Shown: piece by piece, positions 34,912 through 45,604 of the stretch
Layout: each line of letters opens with the position of its first letter
How positions within the stretch are numbered: position 1 is the first letter of the stretch
DNA from: Harmothoe impar
Lineage: Eukaryota > Annelida > Polychaeta > Phyllodocida > Polynoidae
Assembly (NCBI GenBank): GCA_947462335.1
Contig: OX381721.1
Location: 34,770,303 to 34,834,302 of the forward strand
Reading direction: 5' to 3'
Length of the DNA stretch: 64,000 nt
Position numbers and translations under genes: made by a program
Notes under the pieces: model-generated
Seen by the model: only the letters and a program-made list of their open reading frames with translations
The model's database searches: none
Told to the model about the DNA's origin: nothing

Positions 34912-35723
34912 ACGGAGACATATGACAGTGTAATGCACATATGCTAGGCCCAGTTTGAAGCTTATTATAATATGAGATGGAAATTCATAATGATAATCCA
35001 TGGGGCAGTGCAACTACATGCAAAAGTTTTGATGATAACGATTGAATCTGTTTAATTATGATGAAAACATTTGTTTAATGAAACTCCAGGGCCTACTCAT
35101 ATATAGAGTAGAGCTAATAAGATTGCTACACCAAATAAAATATAGAAATCAAGCCTACATCGTGTCTCTCATTATAGTCTTAATACACACACATTCTAAG
35201 AAATTATGTAAAATTTCCCAACATTCAAGTCACTATTTGTAACAGGAAATACATGCAGAATCTAATATGGGAGTCGAATGTACGATAATCAAATCGTACG
35301 TGAAATCCCCTTTAAAATGATATATTACATGCTTATATTGAGTATCTAGAAGTAGATCTGTCAGTTCCCAGGATCAGCTCAACTTTCCCATGGCTAACAC
35401 AGGCGCTTATACAAGACCAGGCGCTTATTAATCTCAGGTACCCCTACACCCCGGCGCTTATTCAAGACCGGCGCTTATTCAAAACCAGGCGCTATATCGC
35501 GACGGTACGGTATGCGGAATTTGAAGTGGTACACTGTCCAAAGTATTATGCAATTACCATCCACATATTTTCTCTAATAGTAGAGATATGGGGGAAAAAT
35601 TAAAAATAGCCTTCTCTAGCCTCCCGGTCAAAGATGTCTCCAAGTCAAAGATGTCACCCGGTCAAAGACGTCACCCGGTCAAAGACGATCCAATTGTTAC
35701 AAAGTCGTGAGACTGAGCCTTAT

Positions 35724-36864
35724 ATCAATTGCGATTTTATTCAATATATGGTAAATAATCTCATAATATCACACACGATTTTATTCTACCCATTCATATC
35801 CACTATGGTAGATGCTTTCTGGACCCCATTGATCCCTTTCTGAAGTCTTACTGCACAAGGACCCCATTTAAGAAGGATTTTAAAATGGGGGGGAAATTGG
35901 ACCACCAAGTATACAAAAATAAGTTATACAACATTCTATAACGTAACTACTAGTATAACGTTTCTCTAAAGTTCCTTACTTTTTTTTCTTGTTAGCTGGG
36001 ATACCCACATTAACCTTAATTATATTGAAATTGTTGAAATAGCATAGGTTAATACACGTGCCTGGACATCAACCTATAACCTGGCACAGGGTAACTGAGG
36101 TCATGTGTGAAGAATTAAAAGAAAAAGACATACCTTGGACGTGTTTTGCTTGTAAAGATCGTCTATGAAGTATTGCTACTTCATAAATTAGGGTAAATAG
36201 CTACGAAGTACTCGGTTTCTGGTCTATATGACCTTGTCTATGTTTCCCTCTGACCCCAAACACAATATATACCCGTTATTAACAACATAGAGCACCAGCC
36301 AAATTCAAACCAATTCAAGTTTCATTTAACGTTGACCTCAAGCCGTGTGGTTGAGGTTAGGTTGTTTCTGCTGGAGTGTTTTATTCTTCAGCCCTGTTCC
36401 TTTAAACCTAAAGGACCCATATTGAATATGTATGTGCTCTTCCCTTTGTCGTCATGATGCGTGAATGCAGTCCTGTTAGTAGTTCGCGAGTCACGCGCTA
36501 ATGTAGCATGACAATAATACAAAAAGGGTCTTAGCACAGAAGAGAATTATTATGCAGCCTGTATAGGGCTAAGGCAATGTTTAATGTGTAATGGTGTCAT
36601 AACTGACGAGGCATCGAGAAAAAAAAGAAAAATCATGATTTTCTCACGATTCAGAAGCACTGCTAAACACTGGTTTCCACAAAAGTAACTGTGTGATATG
36701 ATAAGTTTTGTTGACAACTCTTATACAAAAACTACTTGCACCAATCAAGATTTCCTAATGTGTGGAAATTCTGAAAGGTTGTTTGCAGACATCTACTGAG
36801 CACTAGGCTCTCACAAGCCTACAGATGGCGCTGCGGACAGGTCAGGATGATGCACTAATCTGCT
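35724..36864. other. intergenic stretch
   Basis: No gene. AACGTT-type element words near 35930-36000 and a TGCGTGAATGCAG word near 36457 are the only repeats seen. Confidence 0.4.
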
Positions 36865-37093
36865 AGGGCCAAAAAAGGTTGGTTTCTGGTAACATGGTCT
36901 GAAGAGAATTTTTTTTTCTTTTTCTTTGCTTTCCACCTTTTCAGGCCTGATTAAGGCATTATCACTCTGAAATCCTTAGTAATTGTCCGATTTACAAGCC
37001 ATGAAACTGGAAAATAGCAAGATTTTTCAAAAATTGGAAAAACTTGTTTTGCTAAACCCAATTGGATGACCAGAAACAAACCTTTTTTTCCCT
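36865..37093. mobile_element. AGGCCAAAAA / GGTTTGTTTCAGGTAAC element
   Basis: AGGGCCAAAAAAGGTTGGTT on the left and ACCAGAAACAAACCTTTTT on the right. A solo right half follows at 37370-37467. Confidence 0.65.
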
Positions 37094-37518
37094 CGCAACA
37101 TGTGGATGGGACTCAAGTCTTTTTGTTTTGGGACCTAGTGGCGGAGCCTGCACCTAATACATTGGTTTTACAATGCACCGTCTTTATAGTGTTTTATAAC
37201 TTATAACTCATCCATGTAACTTGCATTATAATCTACAGCGAAGTATCTATTTGACCAGAAAAGTACCCAAAAATTGACGTGCAAACGTCAGCGTCAACTC
37301 GCCAACAACGACGTTGACCCGTTGTCTATAAAATTGACTCTAAAATAGCCCCAAATTACTTTTAAACATTTTTTTTTTCAAAATTGGATAGATATATGTC
37401 TAGGGTCAATGCTGCTTTGCTATGGTAGGGTCGGGTAACCTGAAACATACCTTTTTTTATTTGGCCTTGGATACGGAGAGTCCAAATTATGCATGAATGT
37501 ATATTTATTAACTCTCTT

Positions 37519-37930
37519 GGCTGTGTCTCACGAACTTGGGCCAATGTGTTTGTCTATGACCGGGTGCCGTCTATGACCGGGTGCCGTCTATGACTGGGTG
37601 CCGTCTATGACCGGGTGCCATCTATGACTGGGTGCCATCTATGACCGGGTGCTGTCTATGACCAGGTGCCGTCTATGACCGGGTGCCGTCTATGACCGGC
37701 TATCTAAAAAAGTTGTTTGGAGGGATAAACTTTAAAAAAAGAAATTTTTTTACAATTTCTATTTATAATTTTTTTTTTAAATTTAAAAAAATCTTTTTTT
37801 ATTCCTCCAAACAACTTTTTTAGATAGCCGATCACAGACGGCACCCAGTCACAGACGGCACCCGGTCACAGACGGCACCCCATCATAGACAGCACCCCGT
37901 CATAGACAAACAAGTTCGTGAGACACAGCC
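37519..37930. mobile_element. hairpin element C, 4-bp TSD TCTT
   Basis: Ends GGCTGTGTCTCACGAACTTG, duplication TCTT (37515-37518, 37931-37934). About eight tandem 17-bp units GTCTATGACCGGGTGCC follow the left end and about five inverted ones precede the right end. The core matches element B. Confidence 0.93.
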
Positions 37931-39431
37931 TCTTGTGCTGCATGTAAGGGAATGGTCGTTTCTTAATAACTCGGGAGTAGGTTCGGTAGATATTTTTGGT
38001 CCCCCCCGCAAGAGGGCTTTAACTGTTGCAGGTTGAAATGGAAACGTGCAGGATTTTTCGCTAAAAATAGGTGCAATTCTTTTGGTACCCCACTCAAGAG
38101 CTGTCCGAATTTTCTTGCCCCGACCCTAAATCCACCAACCCCCTGTTGTTAAAAAAATGACCACTCACTAACTCCAAAAGGGTCTGCATGAGGTACTCAC
38201 CAGTACTGGGTTAAGGCATCATATAAACACATGAACATCATACCTCTTGGTCCTGTTACTGTTAGTGGCCTTGCCCACTACGTAGTGATGCAGTGACCTG
38301 TAAATACAATAATCACACTTCGTGGACTGTGGGAATGATGCATGAATGCAGCATTGGTGAGCTGTATTCAAGCATCATGACGACCCTACTGGCACTACAC
38401 TCCCCAAAGGATCACCATGATGCATGAATACAACCATGGGGAAGACCCATGAATTTGAAAAGGGCCCACCAGACACCAAAGTAATGTAAAAGCGTCAAGC
38501 TGCGACTCGCAGCGGATCAAAATATATTATATGAAAATCTCTTTTTTGTCCTAAAGGGGGGTTCAGAGCCCATCAACCCCCATCGATAGGCCCCTGACTG
38601 TCCCATGCAGACAAACTACCATGACCCTCTTGGTCCCACCATTGGCCTAGCCCACTACTCAGCAATGCAGTCTAGTCCCCGGTCAATGCACTAATCTCCG
38701 CATGCCACTGGTCACTGCTCCTGCCACTGGTCAGTTCTTGAACTTAATCAAACATGTGGTGGCAACTACTGAGTAGCAGTTATAAACACACCATATCGGG
38801 GACCCCACCCCCCCCCCCCCCCAATCCTCATGTGTGGAGGCTATAGCACAGGCAGTGAACTAACCTACTGGAGGACATACTACTGTATACTGACTTGGGA
38901 TGGGGCTCTGGGGCTGGAACTCTGACTTTTTCGATGCCAGTGAATCTGGTTTTGCTTCTTTTATTTTTGTTTTGTGATATGGATAAGTGACTAAAGGAGG
39001 ATTTACTATATTCGGACACTAAAGATAATAAGGTAAGAGTTTGAATTCAGATCGTTTCTATTGTGTACAAGACCAGTGTCGATGTATTGATCATATGATT
39101 GTCTACAATACTAGTGCCAATAGGTCGTTTATGAATAAACATTTCAGATGGTGGTGTGGTACATGGGGTTCTGTAGATAAAGGTGTAAGAACATTTAGCC
39201 CATATTCACTTACTATTTCACTTCGTATGTCATATATAATAGGGATTTTTCTTTATTCTTATTAATGTCCACAACATCAAGGACATGAAGTGTGTACTGA
39301 GGTCTATTGTCTACTAACCTATTCTATTAGACATCTTTACACCGCTCTAACGTTTAGAAATCCTACTCTTTAATTAGCCCTTTTAGGCAAATATTTGTAA
39401 CATATTGGTATATCATCTACAATATCCTGTA

Positions 39432-40010
39432 GGCTCAGTCTCATGAGTTTGTAACATTTCAAACGTCTTTGACCGGTGTCGTCTTTGACCGGTGGCGTCT
39501 TTGACCGGTGCCGTCTTTGACCGGGTATGTGATTAAAATGAAGAAAAAAGTAGTGTATAGTAAAGAAATGGGTAAATTTTTTGTATGATATGTTATAACG
39601 CATCATTTCGAGGCATTATTTAAAATTGATATATTTCATATATTTATGTTACTGGCTCAGTCTCATGAGTTTGTAACAGTTGAAACGTCTTTGACCGGCT
39701 GAAGAAAAAAAGCCCAAAAGGAACCCTTAATATGTGCATTAAAATTATTTCTTTTAATTGGGTAAAACAACCATAGACTGTTTATTACATGAAGAAGTTG
39801 AAGCTTAAATTTCTTTACTATATACTACTTTTTTCTTCATTTTAATCACATAACCGGTCAAAGACGGCACCGGTCAAAGACGGCACCGGGCAAAGACGGC
39901 ACCGGTCAAAGACGGCACCGGTCAAAGACGGCACCGGTCAAAGACGGCACCGGTCAAAGATGGCACCGGTCAAAGACGTTTGAAATGTTACAAACTCATG
40001 AGACTGAGCC
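39432..40010. mobile_element. hairpin element E, 4-bp TSD TGTA
   Basis: Ends GGCTCAGTCTCATGAGTTTG, duplication TGTA (39428-39431, 40011-40014). 16-bp iterons GTCTTTGACCGGTGCC: four on the left, about nine inverted on the right. A second internal left end, starting GGCTCAGTCTCATGAG near 39655, shows a partial tandem or nested copy. Confidence 0.92.
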
Positions 40011-40688
40011 TGTAGTTTAACTGCAATCGTCGACGGATGCTTATAGATTGTGACAACAATGTGGATTCTCACCTTACACTGCGCCATATACTACTGCAGA
40101 CTTATCATTTCCAATATTTCCAAAAGCAAAAGAAATTATTTGAATTATTTAACCTTTGCAGCTTTCTTTGAAATTCAATTTTTAATCTATTGTCGGAGTA
40201 TTTCTTAACCATAGAAAGGATGATATCGTACTAATTCTCTCTAAAAGAATCTGATGACTTTAATCTACCATGAAATGTATGAAAGTTGAGGTGTGCATAT
40301 CACATTGGCTAATGATTCTTTGCTATATCCAATAGTAGTACAAACTGCGTCATATCTAGTTGTGACACTAAAACACCGATTTGTCCATGCTGTAGAGTAG
40401 TTAACTCATTATTTTACAGTGTGACCATCTACGATCTGACAAAAGGGGATTAAACACAACAGGCTTAATGCATTGGTCTGGTTAAGCACCTCAGCAGATT
40501 AAGAGATAACCTTATGGTTAACGGTGAAGTACTGAGTCAACTCATGTATGGCATAAGTCATACCCCATGATCAACAGAAATCAGGGACAGTCCAAGACAT
40601 GGATTGTAATTGCAAACCTTCTTCAATATAATTGATAGTACCGGTATATATATTTTATCATTTTTGTAATACAGCTACTATTACTACT

Positions 40689-40891
40689 GGGGCCCTTGAT
40701 GGGGGGGTCCCCATGTCGCATGTCGGATTTAAGAAATGACCATGCCGCATGTCTATGTCGCTTAAAATGCTCATGTCCCATGTCCCCTGTCACTAAGCCT
40801 CATGTCGCATGTTACTAGGCCTCATGTCGCATGTCGATTTTAAGAAATGCCCATGTCGCCATATCGAATTTAGGGGTCTAGAGCCATACTG
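40689..40891 (-). repeat. GACATG-word repeat, copy 3
   Basis: Inverted relative to 28820-29050: CCCTTGATGGGGGGGTCCCC start and TTTAGGGGTCTAGAGCCATA end, with CATGTCGCATGTC words between. Confidence 0.75.
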
Positions 40892-40975
40892 CTACTACTA
40901 TGGTCTACTAACGAGTGCTGTGTTAGTAGATATGCTGTATAAAGGTGTAGATTTGATACTATAAGTTACAACCTT

Positions 40976-41072
40976 AGGGCCCTTGATGGTGGTCCCCATG
41001 TCCCATGTCACTAAGCCCCAAAAAGGCCCATGTCGCCGTGTCGAATTTAGGGGTCTAGGGCCATAACCTTTA
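40976..41072 (-). repeat. GACATG-word repeat, copy 4, internally deleted
   Basis: Both ends of the family are present (GGGCCCTTGATGG, GGGGTCTAGGGCCATA) around a shortened middle. Confidence 0.7.
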
Positions 41073-41842
41073 AGCACTGAGGGATTGATATAGTTGCTAG
41101 AATGTATCACATTTGTTTGCTGGAATATATATACATAGGTTGCGCAATAGTGCAGCTCAATAGACCACCCAAGGCCTCTACCTCCGCAAAGACTGCATCT
41201 GTGATCAACTTTCTCCGTGATCAGAATCAGTTCTAGTTATGTATTGCACCATGTCAGATTAGCTGTAATGTTGGTATATGGATAAGTTAGCTCAATCTTG
41301 AACCAATCCCCTTACCTTCCTTAATAATGGTAATATTAGCGACATATTTCCCTCTATGGATGACTTTAACTCTATCAGATCTCCCATTTTGTGGTTGGGC
41401 GCTCATTTGCATGGTCGTATATAAAGTATTGTTTTTGGCACGTTAACTCTGGTCAAGTCTTCATACTTAGATCCGGTGCTATTCTATATATATACTTAAC
41501 GTCAGGCCACACTAGGGACTGGGTGGTCATTCAGAACAATTCCGAAATTGTTGGCAATAGCACCACGACAAGATAGGGGATCGTCAATATTTCTGACAAT
41601 AATTCATATTTAAATTTAAAATTAAAATTCATACCCTTCTAGGGTGATTTCTTTTCTTCTAAAAATATATATGCATAACGATGACAAGTGCCCTCGTCAT
41701 TGCGAATTGACGATGACAGAAGTTTCACAATTTCAAAACCTGTTTTAAATGACCTTCCTTGCTAAAGGGTACCCTTTCAGAGCGTCTCACAAAATCATAG
41801 GCATTTCGTCACGTGATGCCAGGAGATCGTGAACTCTTTCAT

Positions 41843-42246
41843 AAGGCAAAATTTAAAAAAAAGGTGTGTTTAAGGTTACCCGACCCTACCTAGCAAAACA
41901 AGGCCGACCCTACACATTTTTATCCAATTTTGAGAAAATATTTATATTTAAAGTAATTTCGGGGCCAGTTCAGAGTCAGTTTGATAGTCTATGAGTCGAT
42001 GCCATTGTCTGCGAGTTGGTGCTGAAGTTTATGAGTCAATTTTTGGGTACTGTTTCTGCCCCCTGCAGGGATCCCCTTTTTTCACCCCTTTTTACCAAAG
42101 AACAAGAAGTATAACTATAGCTAAAAGGGATATTTTTTTTACTATTCGGGCTAAACTTTTTTTTTTTTAAATCAACAAAAAAATTCCGACCTACCCTACC
42201 AAGATTTTTAGACCATGTAACCTGAAATATACCTTTTTTTAGCCTA
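41843..42246. mobile_element. AGGCCAAAAA / GGTTTGTTTCAGGTAAC element, expanded
   Basis: Left AAGGTGTGTTTAAGGTTACC, right TGTAACCTGAAATATACC plus T-run and GCCT; the middle is longer than in other copies. Confidence 0.6.
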
Positions 42247-42696
42247 AGAATTGCTGTTAAAATGAACACACCAGTATACGTAACCACCTCCTATAGATGA
42301 TGCCAAATGCACTAGTCAACTCAAAAAATATATAATTTTGACGAAATTGAATTCGCCACCTGTAATGAAAGAGCTCCTTGGCCATACTCCTACAGTCGCC
42401 AATACACACTAGTATACGGCCAATAAACAAATGAAAAGGTACCGTAACCCTTCAACGTCCACGTAATGCTTTCATAATGATTAGACGGACACAGAGCTAT
42501 AGTACGGCAGTTTATATGACTAAGGATAAACAGTTACAGACATAAAGGCATAAGCTACAGATACATGGGTAAGACATACAGGTTAAACAGGTCATAAACA
42601 TACAGGTAAACAATTTATGTCGTACAGGTGATATAACCCCTAGGGTTACCCTTTTTGAAGACCTTTCAGGTGGAGAAAGCATATGGTTATAGAGTG

Positions 42697-43697
42697 TTAT
42701 GAGTCAATCTTAGGGGCAAACAGAGCAGCCATGCCGGCGGCGACTCTGGTAGAGGAAACCAGAGGTGTGTAGGGCTTCATGCCCTTCGTGGAGGTCCAGG
42801 TTCCATGTTTCACTATGTCCTCCTGGGGACAATTTGCCAGCAGCGCAGCCTGGGTCCCCCCGCGCCTGAGGGAATGCATGGTCACCTCCTTGGCATATGG
42901 GCACCCCCGTCGTTGGAGTCCCGTCTGGAGGACCAGTGACATCTGGCCCGGTGTCAGGGGGGTGCCAAGGGGGGAGATGAATGCCGGGGACCCTGGGGGA
43001 GCGGGGGTTCCTTTCACGTAGGCGTCCCAGGCCGAGGCCGGGCATGCATTACTGCCTGGGATCCTTGGGAGAGAGAGCACAACAGGGCTAGTCCCATTTT
43101 TGATGGTCTTTGTTGACCGGATAACTAAGAACAGGCCATGTGTTTCACTCATGATGTCTTTCCTCATGAGGGTATGGGGCCCCCTCCATAGCAGAACTGA
43201 GGGGGCGAGGAGGTTTGAAGATCTGAGAAATGAGAAAAAACCAATGCAGGCCGCTGCCTTCACCACCAGACCTGAGGGCGCAGAATCCAGGTACGCGCAC
43301 ACTTCCAGGAGGTCATGGGGGGTCAAGGCCGGCGCTGGGCTGGGGGTATGCGGGTTAAGCAGAGCTGCTCCAGTTGCAACTTGCTTTGCTTGGCGAGACA
43401 CGAGGGCAGCCGGGTTGCCCCATGGTCAGCTACCCACAAGACGGCCCCAGACGTGTAGCATTTCCGTGATATGGGAGACTTGAGAGAGTTCGCCAAATAC
43501 TGCTGGAACAGGCAGCCGTCCAGGATGGACGGGTTGAGCGTCACCACTCCATAGGTGAGGGCGTATGTCAGGTATGTTGTGGCATGTCTTACTCGGTTCT
43601 CCTTTGTGCCTTGTGACAGGGCTGCATTGTAGGAGGCGAGGGCCCGGTCCCCGAGCAGGGTGCCTAAAATCAGATGGGAACTCTGACCTGTCCCCAC
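42697..43697 (-). pseudogene. tyrosine recombinase of the RT-less Ngaro-like element
   Basis: The N-terminal part (43697-43323, LGDRALASYNAALSQ, ANSLKSPISRKCYTSGA) and the catalytic part (43401-42697) are in different frames, overlapping near AKQ; one indel near 43375 separates them. The catalytic part has FSFLRSSNLL (Arg I), HSLRRGG (His-x-x-Arg), HGTW (second His) and MKPYTP (Tyr nucleophile). It is collinear with the recombinase at 49343-50323. In such elements the enzyme inserts a circular DNA copy into the genome. Confidence 0.78.
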
Positions 43698-44590
43698 TCA
43701 TAGTCCTTCGCATCTTCTACAACCTGATACATGTGGGTCGCGAGGGCCTGGCTGGTGTGGGGGTCGTTAGCGGGGTCTTTCATCATCCTAAGGAGGCCCC
43801 ATATGTACTCAGCGGGGGCAAGGGAGCGGAGAGTGGTCTTAACCCTAGTGGGGCCCCTAAACACATAGTTATGAGGGTGCGTGTGTTTACCTTTTGCAGC
43901 CGAGAGGTGGTGAGCAGTGGTGAGCAGCGACTGGACCTGCGAGTTGATTACGGCGTCGGCACTCCCAAATGCCACCGGGAGGGACCGCACGGCCGGGATT
44001 GCGGCCGCAGACAGCAGGTCGTGGATCTCGTCGCGGGCAGGCGCAGCGGCGGACCCAGCGGCGGCGGAAGCCCTAGGCCTGGCGGTAGGCCTATCATAGG
44101 GCTTGGGCCTAGCCTGGGAGGCCAGGGGTTGGCCAGTCACAGTTGTATCAAAATGTTCAGCATTGTCAGAAATAACCTGTAGTCCGGCCGGGACTACTTG
44201 GGCCCGGTCAGCAGCGCGGGGCCGGGGCCTAGGAGTGGGCCTGTCGTAGGGCTTAGACCTGGCCCTAGGGGGGGGGGTAACAGTAATTTCTTCATCATTT
44301 TCATCAGTACTGACAGACTCATAGCCTTGGGGGGTAGTGTCAGCCTCAGCAATTTTTCTAGTGCCCCTTCTTTTACTAGTTAATGTCTGAAGGTGTGAGA
44401 GAATGTCATCAGAGGTCTTTTTGAGCCCAGAAATTTCCCCTTCAAGAGTACTCACACGTGCTGCCATGTCTTTTGGTTTTGGTGTTTTTGTTGTCTTTGT
44501 CTTGGCAGCTTTCTTGGTCTTTGGTGGGGCCACAGGAGTTGTTGTTGCAGCCCCAGCAGCCTTAGCACTTGTTCTCCTTGTCCCTGGCAT
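43670..44590 (-). CDS. truncated gag-like protein of the RT-less element
   Basis: 306 codons. Basic, Lys/Thr/Pro-rich N-terminus, a short coiled-coil-like segment (ARVSTLEGEISGLKKT), a proline/arginine-rich middle with two PKPYDRPT-type repeats, then a region matching the other element's gag (YVFRGPTRVKTTLRSL, and YQVVEDAKDYEWGQVR). The match stops abruptly at QVR, where the gag of the complete element continues for about 150 more residues including its Cys/His motif. Confidence 0.7.
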   Translation of the reverse strand: MPGTRRTSAKAAGAATTTPVAPPKTKKAAKTKTTKTPKPKDMAARVSTLEGEISGLKKTSDDILSHLQTLTSKRRGTRKIAEADTTPQGYESVSTDENDEEITVTPPPRARSKPYDRPTPRPRPRAADRAQVVPAGLQVISDNAEHFDTTVTGQPLASQARPKPYDRPTARPRASAAAGSAAAPARDEIHDLLSAAAIPAVRSLPVAFGSADAVINSQVQSLLTTAHHLSAAKGKHTHPHNYVFRGPTRVKTTLRSLAPAEYIWGLLRMMKDPANDPHTSQALATHMYQVVEDAKDYEWGQVRVPI

Positions 44591-44689
44591 TGTGTGTCCC
44601 TAAGTTAGCTTACTTACTCCCTTTTAGCCCCAAATAACTGAAAGAATTACACCCACAAATCTAAAAGTTCTTACTCACCAGATCCGCGC

Positions 44690-44940
44690 GTCTTTTGTGA
44701 CGTCTACACATGTTCCGAGATTTCCCGAGGCTTCCCGAGGTCGCTCGGCGCCTCTCTGCAGATAGCGATGACGTAGGACGCAGGGGCGGCCGGGCCCGGG
44801 GCCGGGCGGCCGCCGAGCGGCCGCGGACGGCAGCACCGTCGGCAGGGGTGCGGGTTATAGCCGAGAGAGGGCGCCACTGTGGGAACGGCTTTGCCGCGTC
44901 GGCCGCGGGTTGTAGGGATAGCTGCTGAGTCTCTCCTCCG
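44690..44940. promoter_or_regulatory. CpG-rich block upstream of the RT-less element's gag
   Basis: About 250 bp of very high G+C with many CpG and words such as GGCGGCCGCCGAGCGGCCGC, in an otherwise A/T-rich region. It lies directly 5' of the gag start on the minus strand, so it may be the element's promoter/5' repeat. No TATA box is seen. Confidence 0.45.
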
Positions 44941-45255
44941 CATTAACGATAGATGTCCCATCTCTCACAATGCTGGCCTAAAAGGGGAAAAAGCACGACC
45001 TCATGCTACCCTCATTCCACCAACCACAGGTTATTGTTGTTGAATGTTACACATATTTCTATACACTTACACAATGGAATCGGCCTATCAGATTAACATG
45101 AATGGCAGTTCTGACCGACATTTTGTCGGAGACCTACCCTTTTGAACATTTAAAGTTCATGTCCCAGACATTGTAAAGATGCGGTCGATGCACATTGTCC
45201 AAGAAGTAACAACAGTTGGCAGTGTTGTGTAGTGTACCGCTACACTCCCTGCAAA

Positions 45256-45500
45256 AGATGCACTAGGGTCTCTTTCAGAACGACTGCCGTATCTGCTTGG
45301 AAAAAAACTGCAGAAAAATGAAGAGTCTGACAGTCATAATAAAGGGTCCCTTTCACAATAAATCACGTTAAAATACATAGAAATATGGATCTATGTACCA
45401 CTTATACATGATGAGGAACACCATCGGCAATTGCAAAATATGGCACTATTGACGATTTTTTTAATGACAGATTCGGCAGTTGTTCCGAAAGTGACCCCAG
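45256..45500. mobile_element. short inverted-repeat element
   Basis: GGGTCTCTTTCAGAACGACT on the left and GGCAGTTGTTCCGAAAGTGA on the right are imperfect inverse copies; an inner pair GGGTCCCTTTCAC sits between. No coding. Confidence 0.5.
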
Positions 45501-45604
45501 GGCCCTTGGCCGGGGGGGGGGAGGGGGTGGGGGCTGAGAAATGGCGATGTCGCCAATTCAATTTTAAGACATGGACATGTGGCCATGTAGATTTAAGAAA
45601 TACC

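Larger units (their letters stand above)
31681..35510 (+). mobile_element. complete pogo/Tigger-type DNA transposon
   Basis: 3.83 kb with inverted ends CCGTACCGTCGCGA and the target duplication TA (31679-31680, 35511-35512). Subterminal words AGGCGCTTATACAAGAC are repeated at both ends. It encodes a two-exon transposase with DNA-binding and DDD catalytic domains. Related deleted elements lie at 14774-14898, 16552-16708 and 46758-46985. Confidence 0.92.
31375..35719. mobile_element. hairpin element A, 4-bp TSD TTAT, hosting a pogo transposon
   Basis: Inverted ends GGCTCAGTCTCACGACTTTG flanked by TTAT (31371-31374 and 35720-35723). Five tandem units of GTCTTTGACCGGGTGAC follow the left end, with inverted units at the right end (about 35625-35690). 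The element proper is only about 0.5 kb; the rest is the pogo element inserted between 31680 and 35511. Confidence 0.9.
42697..44590 (-). mobile_element. Ngaro-like retroelement lacking reverse transcriptase
   Basis: A gag-like frame is followed immediately by a tyrosine recombinase; the RT-RNase H segment found between them in the element at 48794-54007 is absent. No split direct repeats were found around it. Likely a deletion derivative. Confidence 0.7.

Noticed and set aside
31375..35719. Pogo transposase as the enzyme of the surrounding hairpin element
   Set aside because: The pogo element has its own CCGTACCGTCGCGA ends and TA duplication inside the hairpin element; the 4-bp duplication of the outer element belongs to a different system.
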